Shown in pieces: positions 17,845 through 26,311 of a DNA stretch of 64,000 nt. The notes below the pieces were generated by a model. That model was not told the origin of the DNA. It made no database searches and was given only the letters and a program-made list of their open reading frames with translations. The position numbers and the translations under genes are program-made. Location: contig JASGIS010000001.1 of the NCBI GenBank assembly GCA_047601745.1, forward strand, positions 682,001 through 746,000, given 5' to 3'. Numbering within the stretch: the first letter of the stretch is position 1; the number at the start of each line of letters is the position of its first letter. This DNA comes from JAKPAM01 sp047601745. Lineage in GTDB: Bacteria; Pseudomonadota; Gammaproteobacteria; Burkholderiales; Burkholderiaceae_E.

Positions 17845-18660
17845 CTACTCGGCGATCGGCACGTAGCCTTGCCCCAGCAGCCAGGCCATGAACACGAGGA
17901 AGACCAGCGCCCAGCCGTACAGCACCGCGACGCGATGCCGGTCGGCCGGGTTGTCGAACACCGCCGGACGGCCGTAGCCGAGTCCTGTCACGTACGCGGC
18001 GAACACCGTGCTCAGGTAGTGGACGGCGCCGAAGGCCTCGCTCAGTTCGCCGCGGCGCGGATGGTCGATCGCGGCCTGCGAGATCGCGACGAGCACGATG
18101 TAGACGATGGACGCGGACAGCGGCGGCAGATAACCGCCCAGCGATTCGATGACGCGGCGAACGGCCGGCCAGCGCCGGGACAACAGCGGCAGGATCAGGT
18201 TGTGCGTGATGCCGACCACGAAGATCAGCTTGACGAGCACGCGCTTGTGGACGCTGGCATCGCCCATCGCGAGGTTGTGCAGGTTGGTCTCGTTCTGCTT
18301 GTTGTGCTGGCGGAAGAACTCCGGCGATTCGAGGCCGATCACGCGCTGGAACCAGCTCACCTCCTCGAGCGCCGCCAGCGCGACCAGCAAGCCCAGGCCG
18401 ACCAGCGCGATGACGGTCCAGGTGACGCGTCGTTCGCGCTGCAGGCGTTCCCAGGCGATGAAGAACAGCAGCACCGACAGCGCCGTGAAGCACAGGAACT
18501 GCAGCCATTCGACCAGCGCGTCCTCGTCGACGAACTTGCTGGCCAGCGGCGAGCCGGTCTTGAACGCGATCAGCGCGGCGATCAGCACGCCGGCGTTGAC
18601 GAGGATGCCGGCGAGGATGGCCGGATGCAGCAGGATCCGGCGAGGCGACAGGGAGCTCAT
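17845..18660 (-). CDS. Polytopic membrane protein with an EE-W-Q-NETNLHN motif, function unknown
   Basis: A 271-residue protein with about seven hydrophobic helices. After the third helix comes a very polar motif: EEVSWFQR (Glu99, Glu100, Trp103, Gln105), ESPEFF, then NKQNETNLHNL (about 120-130). Similar EE-SW-QR...ETPEFF...N-Q-E-NLHN stretches occur in uncharacterised bacterial membrane proteins as I recall; the conservation suggests a catalytic or lipid-binding site at the membrane face. The start overlaps the stop of the gene before it (ATGA). It is the third gene of the sialidase-like operon. No function can be assigned. Confidence 0.75.
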   Translation of the reverse strand: MSSLSPRRILLHPAILAGILVNAGVLIAALIAFKTGSPLASKFVDEDALVEWLQFLCFTALSVLLFFIAWERLQRERRVTWTVIALVGLGLLVALAALEEVSWFQRVIGLESPEFFRQHNKQNETNLHNLAMGDASVHKRVLVKLIFVVGITHNLILPLLSRRWPAVRRVIESLGGYLPPLSASIVYIVLVAISQAAIDHPRRGELSEAFGAVHYLSTVFAAYVTGLGYGRPAVFDNPADRHRVAVLYGWALVFLVFMAWLLGQGYVPIAE

Positions 18661-19349
18661 GCGGTACGGGGTCCTTCGATGACGGGATCGGCTTCGGGCC
18701 GGGCGCCGCGATGCGCGGGCTGCCGCCAGCGGGCCCAGCCGGCCGCGCAGACGGACGCGAGCGACCACAGCCACAGCAGCGGGTCGAACATCGCATCCCA
18801 CAGGTTGCCGGTCGGCAAGCGGCCGATCGACCAGGCGAGCAGCGCGACCAGCAGCACGAGCGCGCGTTCGCGGGCCACGCCGCGCGACAGCGCGAGCACG
18901 CAGCCGGCCGCCGCCAGCAGAGCCAGCAGCGGCGCGGCGACCGGGCCGAAACCGAGGGGGTACAGACCGATCGCCAGCCAGCCGACGATGTCGGCGTACA
19001 GCAGCGCGCCGGCCGCGGCGATCGCCGACGCCCAGCCGATCGGCAGCAGCGGCGGCGGCCGCGCCGCGGCAAGCGGCCGCACGAGGCGCCAGCACGCGTC
19101 GCCGGCGAGCGCGACCAGCAGCGCGCTGGGCCACTGCGCGCCCATCGCCAGCCAATAAGCGGGGCTGGCACGACCGGGCGCCAGGCACCAGGCGATCGCG
19201 GCGAGCACGACCGCGGCGACCGCCAGCGGCGGCAGCACGCGCCGGGGGCCGGCCACGCGCGCGGCGATCGCCAGCACGACGGCGGCCAGGATCAACGCCC
19301 AGCCGACGCGGCCATACGCGAGTTGAACGGACCAGTCGGGCAGACTCAT
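18657..19349 (-). CDS. Small multi-pass membrane protein, function unknown
   Basis: A 230-residue Ala/Leu-rich protein with about six or seven predicted membrane helices, e.g. WALILAAVVLAIAAR, LAVAAVVLAAIAWCLA and LLALLAAAGCVLALS. It ends in a polar tail (RQPAHRGARPEADP). No catalytic motif was recognised. Four-base overlaps at both ends (ATGA) bind it to the sialidase-like gene before it and the membrane gene after it, so the three are certainly co-translated. Confidence 0.7.
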   Translation of the reverse strand: MSLPDWSVQLAYGRVGWALILAAVVLAIAARVAGPRRVLPPLAVAAVVLAAIAWCLAPGRASPAYWLAMGAQWPSALLVALAGDACWRLVRPLAAARPPPLLPIGWASAIAAAGALLYADIVGWLAIGLYPLGFGPVAAPLLALLAAAGCVLALSRGVARERALVLLVALLAWSIGRLPTGNLWDAMFDPLLWLWSLASVCAAGWARWRQPAHRGARPEADPVIEGPRTA

Positions 19350-20566
19350 CGCTTCGCCCCGCCGTAGCGGATCCGGTAGACATGGTGGGCGATGCGGCTG
19401 CGCCGATCGGTGTACGTGACGTGCAGTTCGTCGCCGATCTGCTGGACGCTGGGGTACGAGAACTCGTCGTCGGGCTCGCCGCTGGCGACGACGACGCCGT
19501 CGTGCCAGGACTCGGCATCGTCGGAGACGGCCAGCCGCAGCCGCGCGCGCGAGTTGGCCTCGCCACCGGCGACCACGTCGTTGTGCAGCAGCACGAAGCC
19601 GCCGTCACGCAGCCGCAGCGCGGCCATCGAACTGTACTGGCTGACCAGCGACATCGCCGGCCGGTCTTCCCAGGTCAGACCGCCATCGTCGCTGACCGCC
19701 TGCTGGATGCGGTTCTCGTCTTCCTTGTCGATGCGCATCCACGCATGCAGCCGGTCCGGCGACACGGCCACGACCGCCGGCTGGAACGCCGACGTGCTGG
19801 CGCCGATCCGCGTCATCGCGCGTGGGTCGCCGTCGCGATCGAACGACAGCATCAGCGAATACTTGTTGCCGAGCTCGAAGTACGCGGGCAGCCACCAGCC
19901 GCCGTCCGGCCAGCCGACCGGCGACGTGCGGACCAGCACGCTGGTGTTGAACAGCGGCGACATCGGCAGGATGCGCTTGACCGAAAAGTGCAGGCCGCGA
20001 TCGGCCGACGTCAGGTGCACAATGCGCGAGGCCGCCCATCCGCCCAGGCCGGTGGCGACGACGAACAGGTTGACCGTACCGTCCGGGGACACCCAGGCGC
20101 TCGGGTTGCCGAGGCGACGAACGCCGAACCCGAGCAGCGCCGCGAGGCGATCGCGATCGAACAGCGCGGTGGCGGGTGTCCAGCTACCGTCGTGCCAACG
20201 CGACGAATAGATCTGCACGTCGGGGCCGCTCTCGCGGCTGCCGGCCCACCAGAACGCGAGCATCTGGTCGCCGGGCAGCACGGCCAGCGCGCTGGCGTGC
20301 ACGCGCGGCGCGTCGTCGGGGCCGAGCAGGTGGGTGCTGGACAAGCGGGTCAGCGACAGGTCGGCACGCCCCGTCGGGAGCGCGGTGGTGCTGGAGGCCG
20401 GCGCGGCGGCCGCGACCGGATCGATCCACCGCACGCTTTCGCAGGCGAGCGCGACCCCGACGGCCAGGGCGGCCACGAAAACCCCCGCGGCCCCTTTTCG
20501 TCGACGCGTCACGGCACGTCCCTGATTGGCATCCACCCGTCGTGCCCCTTCGCCTCGCGAAACCAT
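19346..20566 (-). CDS. Exported sialidase-like (BNR/Asp-box) protein
   Basis: A 406-residue protein with a basic N-terminus and one membrane anchor or signal helix (about residues 24-42). The rest folds as a beta-propeller: Asp-box-like turns appear as SADRGLHF, SDDGGLTWED and SDDAESWHD, and further blades contain IYSSRWHDGSW and TYTDRR. This resembles exo-alpha-sialidases, but a full triad of catalytic arginines cannot be confirmed by eye. It probably acts on or binds a surface glycan in the periplasm. It is first in a tightly overlapping operon with two membrane proteins and faces the LTA-synthase-like gene across 72 bases. Confidence 0.75.
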   Translation of the reverse strand: MVSRGEGARRVDANQGRAVTRRRKGAAGVFVAALAVGVALACESVRWIDPVAAAAPASSTTALPTGRADLSLTRLSSTHLLGPDDAPRVHASALAVLPGDQMLAFWWAGSRESGPDVQIYSSRWHDGSWTPATALFDRDRLAALLGFGVRRLGNPSAWVSPDGTVNLFVVATGLGGWAASRIVHLTSADRGLHFSVKRILPMSPLFNTSVLVRTSPVGWPDGGWWLPAYFELGNKYSLMLSFDRDGDPRAMTRIGASTSAFQPAVVAVSPDRLHAWMRIDKEDENRIQQAVSDDGGLTWEDRPAMSLVSQYSSMAALRLRDGGFVLLHNDVVAGGEANSRARLRLAVSDDAESWHDGVVVASGEPDDEFSYPSVQQIGDELHVTYTDRRSRIAHHVYRIRYGGAKR

Positions 20567-20591
20567 CGGACGGCGATTTTAACAAACCCGT

Positions 20592-20597
20592 CATAAT
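20592..20597 (+). promoter_or_regulatory. Possible -10 element of the LTA-synthase-like gene
   Basis: CATAAT lies in the only A+T-rich patch (20576-20600) of the 72-base gap between the divergent sialidase-like and LTA-synthase-like genes. No strong -35 is visible at 17 bases. Position and composition support a promoter region; strand assignment is tentative. Confidence 0.3.
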
Positions 20598-20638
20598 CGC
20601 ATCCCGGCCAGGGATTCGGCCCGTCTCGCGACCACAAC

Positions 20639-22594
20639 GTGTACCCCGTCAGCATCTACCGGCTCTCCGCGCGCTTCGCCGTCGCCGCCCTCCTCGTGTC
20701 GACGCTGTCGCGGATCGGCCTGTCGGTCTGGCTGGCCGAGCGCGTGAACGCCGTCGACGGCTGGGGACCGATCCTGGCCGGCGGGCTGCGCGTCGACCTA
20801 AGCGTGCTGGCGATGTGCATGCTGCCGCCGATGCTGCTGGCGCCGTGGGTCGGCCATCGCCGGTTCGCGGTGCGCGCGACCGCCTGGTGGTACCGGCTGG
20901 TGCTGTGCGTGCTGGCGTTCCTGGAGATCGCCACGCCGACGTTCATAGGCGAATACGACTCGCGCCCCAACCGGCTGTTCTTCGAGTACCTGGTCAGTCC
21001 GCGCGAGGTCGGCGGCACGCTGTTGTCCGCTTACCCGCTGGAGCTGGCGCTAAGCGCACTGGCGACGGCGGCCGTCATCGCGTTCGCGATCGCGTGGCTG
21101 CCGACCGGCGCGCGGCGACGCCGCGACCGTCTCGCGCCGCGTCCCGTGCCGCCGGCGCCGATGCGCTGGCGCTGGCGCGTGCCGGCGACGCTGATGGCGG
21201 CCGTCGTGCTGGTGCTGCTCGCGCGCGGCACGCTCGCGCACCGGCCGCTGAACCCGTCGATGGTCGCGTTCGGCAACGACGGGCTGGTCAACACGCTGCC
21301 CGTCAACTCGCTGTACAACGTCGCGCACGCGGTCTACCGCACGCGCAGCGAGCGTTCGTCGCGCGAGGCTTATGGCGCGATGCCGGTCGAGCAGATGTCG
21401 TCGATCGTGCTCGACACCGCGGGCCTGCCGAACCCGCCGATCGACGCGACGCGGCCCAGCCTGCACCGGCAGACGCCGTCGCATCCGCGCCAGCGGCCGC
21501 TGCACATCGTGATGATCGTCGAAGAGAGCCTGGGCGCGCAGTTCGTCGCCCACCTGGGCGGACGGCCGCTGACGCCGCGGCTGGACGAGCTGTCGGCGCA
21601 GGCCTGGACCTTCCGCCAGGCCTATGCGACGGGCACGCGCTCGGCGCGCGGGCTCGAGGCGCTGACGACCGGCTTCCCGCCGACACCGTCCGAAGCGGTG
21701 CTGAAGCTGCCGCGCGCACAGAGCGGCTTCTTCACGCTGGCCTCGCTGCTGTCGCGCCACGGATACCGGTCGCGCTTCGTGTACGGCGGCGAGGCGCACT
21801 TCGACAACATGCGCGCATTCTTCCTGGGCAACGGCTTCGACGAGGTCGTCGACCTGAAGCGGTTCCGGTCGCCGAAGTTCGTCGGCACCTGGGGTGCGTC
21901 GGACGAGGACATGTTCGAGCAGCTCGACGCGCTGCTGAGCGCCGACCGCGACGACCAGCCGACGCTGACCGTCGCCTTCACGGTATCGAACCACTCGCCC
22001 TGGGAGTTTCCGCAGGACCGGGTCCATGTCGAAGGCGAGCTCGATCGCGACGACGCGGTCCGCTATGCGGACATGGCGCTGGGCGCGTTCTTCGACCGCG
22101 CGCGCCGGGCGCCCTACTGGCCACGCACGGTGTTCCTGGTCGTCGCCGATCATGATGCGCGCGCCGGCGGCGCCAGCCTGCTGCCGGTCAACAACTTCCA
22201 CATCCCGGCGCTGATCCTCGGCGCCGACATCGCGCCGCGCTTCGACGACCGGCTGATCAGCCAGATCGACCTGGCGCCGACGCTGCTGTCGCTGGCGGGC
22301 GTGGCCAGCGAGCAGCCGATGATCGGCGCGGACCTGACGGTGCGCGACCCCGAGCGCGCGATCATGCAGTTCGGCGACAATCATGGCTACCTGACGCCCG
22401 GCCGGCTGACGGTGCTCGAACCCGGCCATCCGCCCAGCGAGTTCGCGGTCGACATGGATCGCAAGACGGTGGGCGGACGGCTGCCCGCCGACCCGCTGCG
22501 TGCGCTGCGCGCCCGCGCGCACGCGCTGTGGGCCGAATGGGCTTACCGCGAGGGCCGCTATTCGCTGCCCTCGATCGGCGCGACCACTCCCTGA
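20639..22594 (+). CDS. LTA-synthase/phosphoglycerol transferase family membrane sulfatase-fold enzyme
   Basis: A 651-residue inner-membrane enzyme opened by GTG. Five helices occupy residues about 10-200, and an extracytoplasmic alkaline-phosphatase-like domain follows. The metal site begins with IVMIVEESLG (near 291); the nucleophile is likely Thr333 in ATGTRSARG; FVYGGEAHFDNM, SNHSPWEFP and VADHDAR are conserved in the family. Gram-negative members transfer phosphoglycerol or phosphoethanolamine from lipids to periplasmic glucans or LPS. It is divergent from the sialidase-like operon, which may modify the same glycan. The exact acceptor is unknown. Confidence 0.87.
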   Translation: MYPVSIYRLSARFAVAALLVSTLSRIGLSVWLAERVNAVDGWGPILAGGLRVDLSVLAMCMLPPMLLAPWVGHRRFAVRATAWWYRLVLCVLAFLEIATPTFIGEYDSRPNRLFFEYLVSPREVGGTLLSAYPLELALSALATAAVIAFAIAWLPTGARRRRDRLAPRPVPPAPMRWRWRVPATLMAAVVLVLLARGTLAHRPLNPSMVAFGNDGLVNTLPVNSLYNVAHAVYRTRSERSSREAYGAMPVEQMSSIVLDTAGLPNPPIDATRPSLHRQTPSHPRQRPLHIVMIVEESLGAQFVAHLGGRPLTPRLDELSAQAWTFRQAYATGTRSARGLEALTTGFPPTPSEAVLKLPRAQSGFFTLASLLSRHGYRSRFVYGGEAHFDNMRAFFLGNGFDEVVDLKRFRSPKFVGTWGASDEDMFEQLDALLSADRDDQPTLTVAFTVSNHSPWEFPQDRVHVEGELDRDDAVRYADMALGAFFDRARRAPYWPRTVFLVVADHDARAGGASLLPVNNFHIPALILGADIAPRFDDRLISQIDLAPTLLSLAGVASEQPMIGADLTVRDPERAIMQFGDNHGYLTPGRLTVLEPGHPPSEFAVDMDRKTVGGRLPADPLRALRARAHALWAEWAYREGRYSLPSIGATTP

Positions 22595-22622
22595 CGGTGC
22601 CCGCACGCACCGCGAACCGACG

Positions 22623-23573
22623 ATGACGACGACACCTTCCCAACCCGCGAACGACCCGACCACCCGACACGCCGATCCGGACCTGCACGTGATCGAGGTC
22701 AACGGCATCCGGCTCGCTTATGCCGAATGGCGCGCCGAGCTGCGCGGCGCCGGACGGCCGACGCTGCTGCTGTGCCACGCGACCGGGTTTCACGGCCGCG
22801 TCTGGGACCGGATGCTGACGCTGCTGCCGGACTGGCACGCGATCGCCGTCGACCTGCGCGGCCATGGCCGCAGCGAGACGACGCCGATCACGAACTGGGT
22901 CGTGTTCGGGCGGGACATCGCCGACCTGGTGCGGCGGCTCGACCTGCATCACGTGGTCGGCATCGGACACAGCATGGGCGCGCACACGCTGGTGCGCGCC
23001 GCCGCGGTCGAGCAGGCGCGCTTCGACGGCCTGTTCCTGTTCGATCCGACGATCCTGCCGCGCGAAGCGCATCGGCCCGGCCTGAGCTTCGACGTCGGCG
23101 ACCATCCGGTTTCGCGTCGCAACCGGCGCTTCGCGTCGGCGCTGGCGATGCGCGAACGCTTCGCCGACCGCCCGCCTTATGCGAGCTTCGATCCGCAGGT
23201 GCTGGCCGACTACTGCACGCACGGGCTGGTGCCGGCCGCCGACGGCGACGGCTTCGAGCTAGCCTGCCGCCCCGAGACCGAGGCCAGCATCTACCTGAGC
23301 TCGCGCGCCGACGACACCGTCTACGACGCGATCCCGCGGATCGACCTGCCGGTGCTGATCGCGCGCGCCAAGCTGCCGGTGACCGAACAGGACCGGCTGG
23401 ATTTCTCGTTCTCGCCGACCTGGCCCGAGCTGGCCTCGGCGTTCAAACATGCGCGCGACCTGCATTTCGCCGAGCGCAACCACCTGATGCCGCTCGAAAG
23501 CCCGGCGCAGACGGCGGCGCTGATCAACGAGTTCGTGCGCTCGCTGCAGCAGGCCCGGCCCGCCGAGGGCTGA
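22623..23573 (+). CDS. Alpha/beta hydrolase
   Basis: A 316-residue alpha/beta-hydrolase. LLLCHATGFHGRVWD holds the oxyanion residue, VDLRGHGRSE is the next strand-turn, and GIGHSMGAH carries the nucleophile Ser; the catalytic His is in AERNHLMPLE. The family includes haloalkane dehalogenases, epoxide hydrolases and C-C or ester hydrolases. The gene begins 29 bases after the LTA-synthase-like gene on the same strand and may be cotranscribed. The upstream open frame is not used: the ATG at 22623 is where similarity begins. Confidence 0.85.
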   Translation: MTTTPSQPANDPTTRHADPDLHVIEVNGIRLAYAEWRAELRGAGRPTLLLCHATGFHGRVWDRMLTLLPDWHAIAVDLRGHGRSETTPITNWVVFGRDIADLVRRLDLHHVVGIGHSMGAHTLVRAAAVEQARFDGLFLFDPTILPREAHRPGLSFDVGDHPVSRRNRRFASALAMRERFADRPPYASFDPQVLADYCTHGLVPAADGDGFELACRPETEASIYLSSRADDTVYDAIPRIDLPVLIARAKLPVTEQDRLDFSFSPTWPELASAFKHARDLHFAERNHLMPLESPAQTAALINEFVRSLQQARPAEG

Positions 23574-23585
23574 CGCCGGCCCGCT

Positions 23586-24980
23586 TCAGGGCGCCATCGC
23601 CGGTCCGCGGCCGACGGCGCGCCGCAGCGATTGGCCGAAGACCGCCGGGTCGCGGCCGGTCGAGAAGCGTTGCACCGCTTCGTACAGGCCCTGCTGCAGC
23701 CGGGGGCCGAACAGTTCGCCATGCGTGAGCGACAGCAGCAGCCGGCCCTCGCGCAGGTCGCGCGCCGCCTGCTGCTGGTAAGGGCTCAGGCCATCCAGCG
23801 CGATATCCCGGCGCAGCGGAACCGAACCCTTGATCCGGTTGAACGCGAGATTCGCGCGCGGCTCGGCCATCACGCGCAGCAGCTCGTTCGCCAGCGCGCG
23901 ATCCGCGGATCGGCGGGCGACGACGAAGGTGTCGATCACCGCGAGGAACGACGGCCGCGTGCCCGGGAAGACGGTCTGGCCGACCGGCAGCGGCTGGCCG
24001 TTCGCAGCGCGCAGCATCTCGCCGAGCGCCGAGTCGTTGAAGGCCAGGAACGCGCAGCGCCCGGCCACCAGGCGCCGCGTCGCCTCGTCCCACGATTGCT
24101 CGTCGGCCTGCGGATCGGCGCGGTCGAGCAAGTCGCCGAAGCGCCGCGCGGCCGTGCGCAACTCGGGCCCGTCCCAGTCGAAGCGGTCGCCGGCGATCCG
24201 GTCCCAGCCGTCGGCGCCGACGGTGCCGAGCAGCACGCTCTCGAAGAGTTCGACGCGGGTGAAACGATCGCGCCCGCCCAGACACAGCGGCGCGACGCCG
24301 GTCGCGGCGACCCGGGCGAGGTCGTTCTGCAGACGCTCGATCGAGTATTCGGGCCCGGGCACTTCGATGCCTGCCTTGTCGAGCACCGCGGTGTTGAAGA
24401 ACAGCACGTTGCCGCGGTGCGCACCGGTGGGCAGACCATAACGATGCGCACCGACGCTGACCGCCGACAGGACCGGCGGCGGCAACGCTTCGGCCAGGCC
24501 CGTGTCGCCGAACACCGCGTCGATGTCGGCGACGCGGCCCGCGTCGACCCAGGCCTCGATCGACGCGCCGGCGAAGGTCTGCCAGACGTCGGGCGGCCGG
24601 CCGGCCGCGAGCCGCTCGGCCAGCACGCGCTGCACGTTGCTTCCGGCACCGCCCTGGACGGCGCCGTCGACCAGCGAGACGCCGGGATGCGCGGCGAGAA
24701 ACGCGTCCTGAAAGACGCGAAGCGCCGCGCTTTCCGAGCCCGTCGTCCACCACGACAGGATCTCGACGCGTCGATCGGCGCCGGCGGCCGGCGGCGGCGC
24801 GTCGCGCTGGCAGGCGGCCAGCAACGCGGCGAGCATCAGGCCGGCGGCCACGCGGGCGGCCCGCCGGGTGGCGGAACGCGCGACGGCCGCGCGGACGACG
24901 CGGACGACGCGGACGACGCAGGCAGCGTGGGTGGCGTGGGTGGCGCGGCGGGTGGCGGAACGCGCGACGGCCGCGATCAT
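23586..24980 (-). CDS. Sugar ABC-type substrate-binding lipoprotein
   Basis: A 464-residue extracellular-solute-binding protein (family 1, maltose/glucose-type fold). The lipobox LLAAC places the lipidated Cys at residue 57. The binding fold follows: VEILSWWTTGSES, PPDVWQTFAG, GLPTGAHRGNVLFFN and the C-terminal helices. The first ~45 residues before the signal helix are an Arg/Ala-rich run made by a DNA repeat (24865-24975), so the true start may be internal. No ABC permease or ATPase is adjacent. Instead it is the last gene of an operon with an MFS sugar symporter (ATGA overlap), an unusual pairing. Confidence 0.8.
   Translation of the reverse strand: MIAAVARSATRRATHATHAACVVRVVRVVRAAVARSATRRAARVAAGLMLAALLAACQRDAPPPAAGADRRVEILSWWTTGSESAALRVFQDAFLAAHPGVSLVDGAVQGGAGSNVQRVLAERLAAGRPPDVWQTFAGASIEAWVDAGRVADIDAVFGDTGLAEALPPPVLSAVSVGAHRYGLPTGAHRGNVLFFNTAVLDKAGIEVPGPEYSIERLQNDLARVAATGVAPLCLGGRDRFTRVELFESVLLGTVGADGWDRIAGDRFDWDGPELRTAARRFGDLLDRADPQADEQSWDEATRRLVAGRCAFLAFNDSALGEMLRAANGQPLPVGQTVFPGTRPSFLAVIDTFVVARRSADRALANELLRVMAEPRANLAFNRIKGSVPLRRDIALDGLSPYQQQAARDLREGRLLLSLTHGELFGPRLQQGLYEAVQRFSTGRDPAVFGQSLRRAVGRGPAMAP
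24865..24975. repeat. 27-bp direct repeat plus 9-bp tandem units at the start of the lipoprotein gene
   Basis: The 27 bases at 24865-24891 recur exactly at 24949-24975. Between them lie three GACGACGCG-type units and GTGGGTGGC-type units. The repeat encodes a duplicated VARSATRRA segment upstream of the signal peptide. It appears to have lengthened the N-terminus of the lipoprotein reading frame. Confidence 0.85.
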
Positions 24981-26311
24981 CGCCGGCCCCCGTCGACGCC
25001 GGCTTCGGGCGCGGCCTTCAGGTCGAAGAACGCATAAGCGGCGACGACGACGAAGCAGAACGCCGGCACGATGAACGACACGGCCGGGCTGCTGTGATCG
25101 AGGACCAGGCCCTGCAGCAGCGGCAGGATCGCGCCGCCGACGATCGCCATCACCAGCCCGGCGGCGCCGAACTTGGTGGCCGGCCCCAGGCCCTGCAGCG
25201 CCACGCCGTAGATGGTCGGGAACATCAGCGACAGGCAGAACGAGATCGCGACGACGGCCGCGACGCCGATGACGTTCGGCGACACGATCGCGACCCCGCA
25301 CAGGACGACCGCGAGCACCGCCAGCGCGGCCAGCGCCTTCGTCGCCCGGACCCGGCCGATGACCCAGGTCATCACGAAGCGCGAGATCAGGAACACGATC
25401 AGGCTGACTTGCAGCATCACGCCGCCGAGCGTCAGGCTGCCGCCGGTGGCCTGCTGCACGTACTGGATGATGAAGGTCCACGCGCAGACCTGGCCGGCGA
25501 CATTGAAGAACTGCGCGACGACGCCGAACCGATAGCGGCGGTTTCGCCACAGCGAACCGAAGATCTGGCGCCAATGCGCATCGCCGCTATCGGGGAACTC
25601 GTCGGCGATCGCCGGCGCGCGCTGGCTGGCCACGGCGATCCAGATGGCCAGCAGCAGCAGGCCGAGGCCCAGATAAGGACCCATGACCGCGCCGAGCTCG
25701 CCGGCGCGGATCACCTGCAGCTCGGCCGGCGACAGCGAGGCCATGTTCACCGGGTCCTGCAGCTTGGGCAGGATGAACACCGCGGCCAGCAGGACGCCGA
25801 TGTTGGTGCCCAGCGGATTGAAGGCCTGCGCGAAATTGAGCCGCCGCATTGCCGTCTCTTCGGGCCCCAGCGAGATCACGTAAGGATTGGCCGAAGTCTC
25901 GAGGATCGAGCAGCCCGCGGCGATCATGAACAGCGCGACCAGGAAGGCCTCGTAGGTCATCAGCCTGCTGGCCGGATAGAACGCGAACGAACCGAGCGCC
26001 GCCAGCCCCAGGCCGGTCAGCAGCCCGGCCTTGTAGCCGAAGCGTTCGTTGATGAAGGCCGCCGGCAACGCGAGCAGGAAATAAGCGCCGAAATAAGCGA
26101 GCTGGACCAGCGAGGCCTGGAACGTGCTCATCCGGAAGATCCGCTGGAAGCCCGCGACCATCGGCGTCGTCAGGTCGGCGGCGATGCCCCAGGCCGTGAA
26201 GCAGCCTATCAGCGACAGGAACAGCAGTCCCATGCCCGGATAGACGAGGGCCGGGCGGCCGGTCTGCCGACGCGCTTCGTTCCGTGCCGGGTCCAGCACA
26301 CTGGTGCTCAT
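24977..26311 (-). CDS. FucP-type MFS sugar:proton symporter
   Basis: A 444-residue transporter of the fucose/glucose/galactose (FHS) family with 12 membrane helices. FFLLALPAAFINERFGYKAG, the acidic-helix SILETSANPYV and LNFAQAFNPLGTNIG are family signatures. The region upstream of ATG 26311 in the same frame is a shadow of the kinase gene. Both ends overlap neighbours by four bases (kinase stop and lipoprotein start), so it is in the middle of the sugar operon. The likely cargo is a hexose or deoxyhexose; the exact sugar is unknown. Confidence 0.87.
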   Translation of the reverse strand: MSTSVLDPARNEARRQTGRPALVYPGMGLLFLSLIGCFTAWGIAADLTTPMVAGFQRIFRMSTFQASLVQLAYFGAYFLLALPAAFINERFGYKAGLLTGLGLAALGSFAFYPASRLMTYEAFLVALFMIAAGCSILETSANPYVISLGPEETAMRRLNFAQAFNPLGTNIGVLLAAVFILPKLQDPVNMASLSPAELQVIRAGELGAVMGPYLGLGLLLLAIWIAVASQRAPAIADEFPDSGDAHWRQIFGSLWRNRRYRFGVVAQFFNVAGQVCAWTFIIQYVQQATGGSLTLGGVMLQVSLIVFLISRFVMTWVIGRVRATKALAALAVLAVVLCGVAIVSPNVIGVAAVVAISFCLSLMFPTIYGVALQGLGPATKFGAAGLVMAIVGGAILPLLQGLVLDHSSPAVSFIVPAFCFVVVAAYAFFDLKAAPEAGVDGGRR

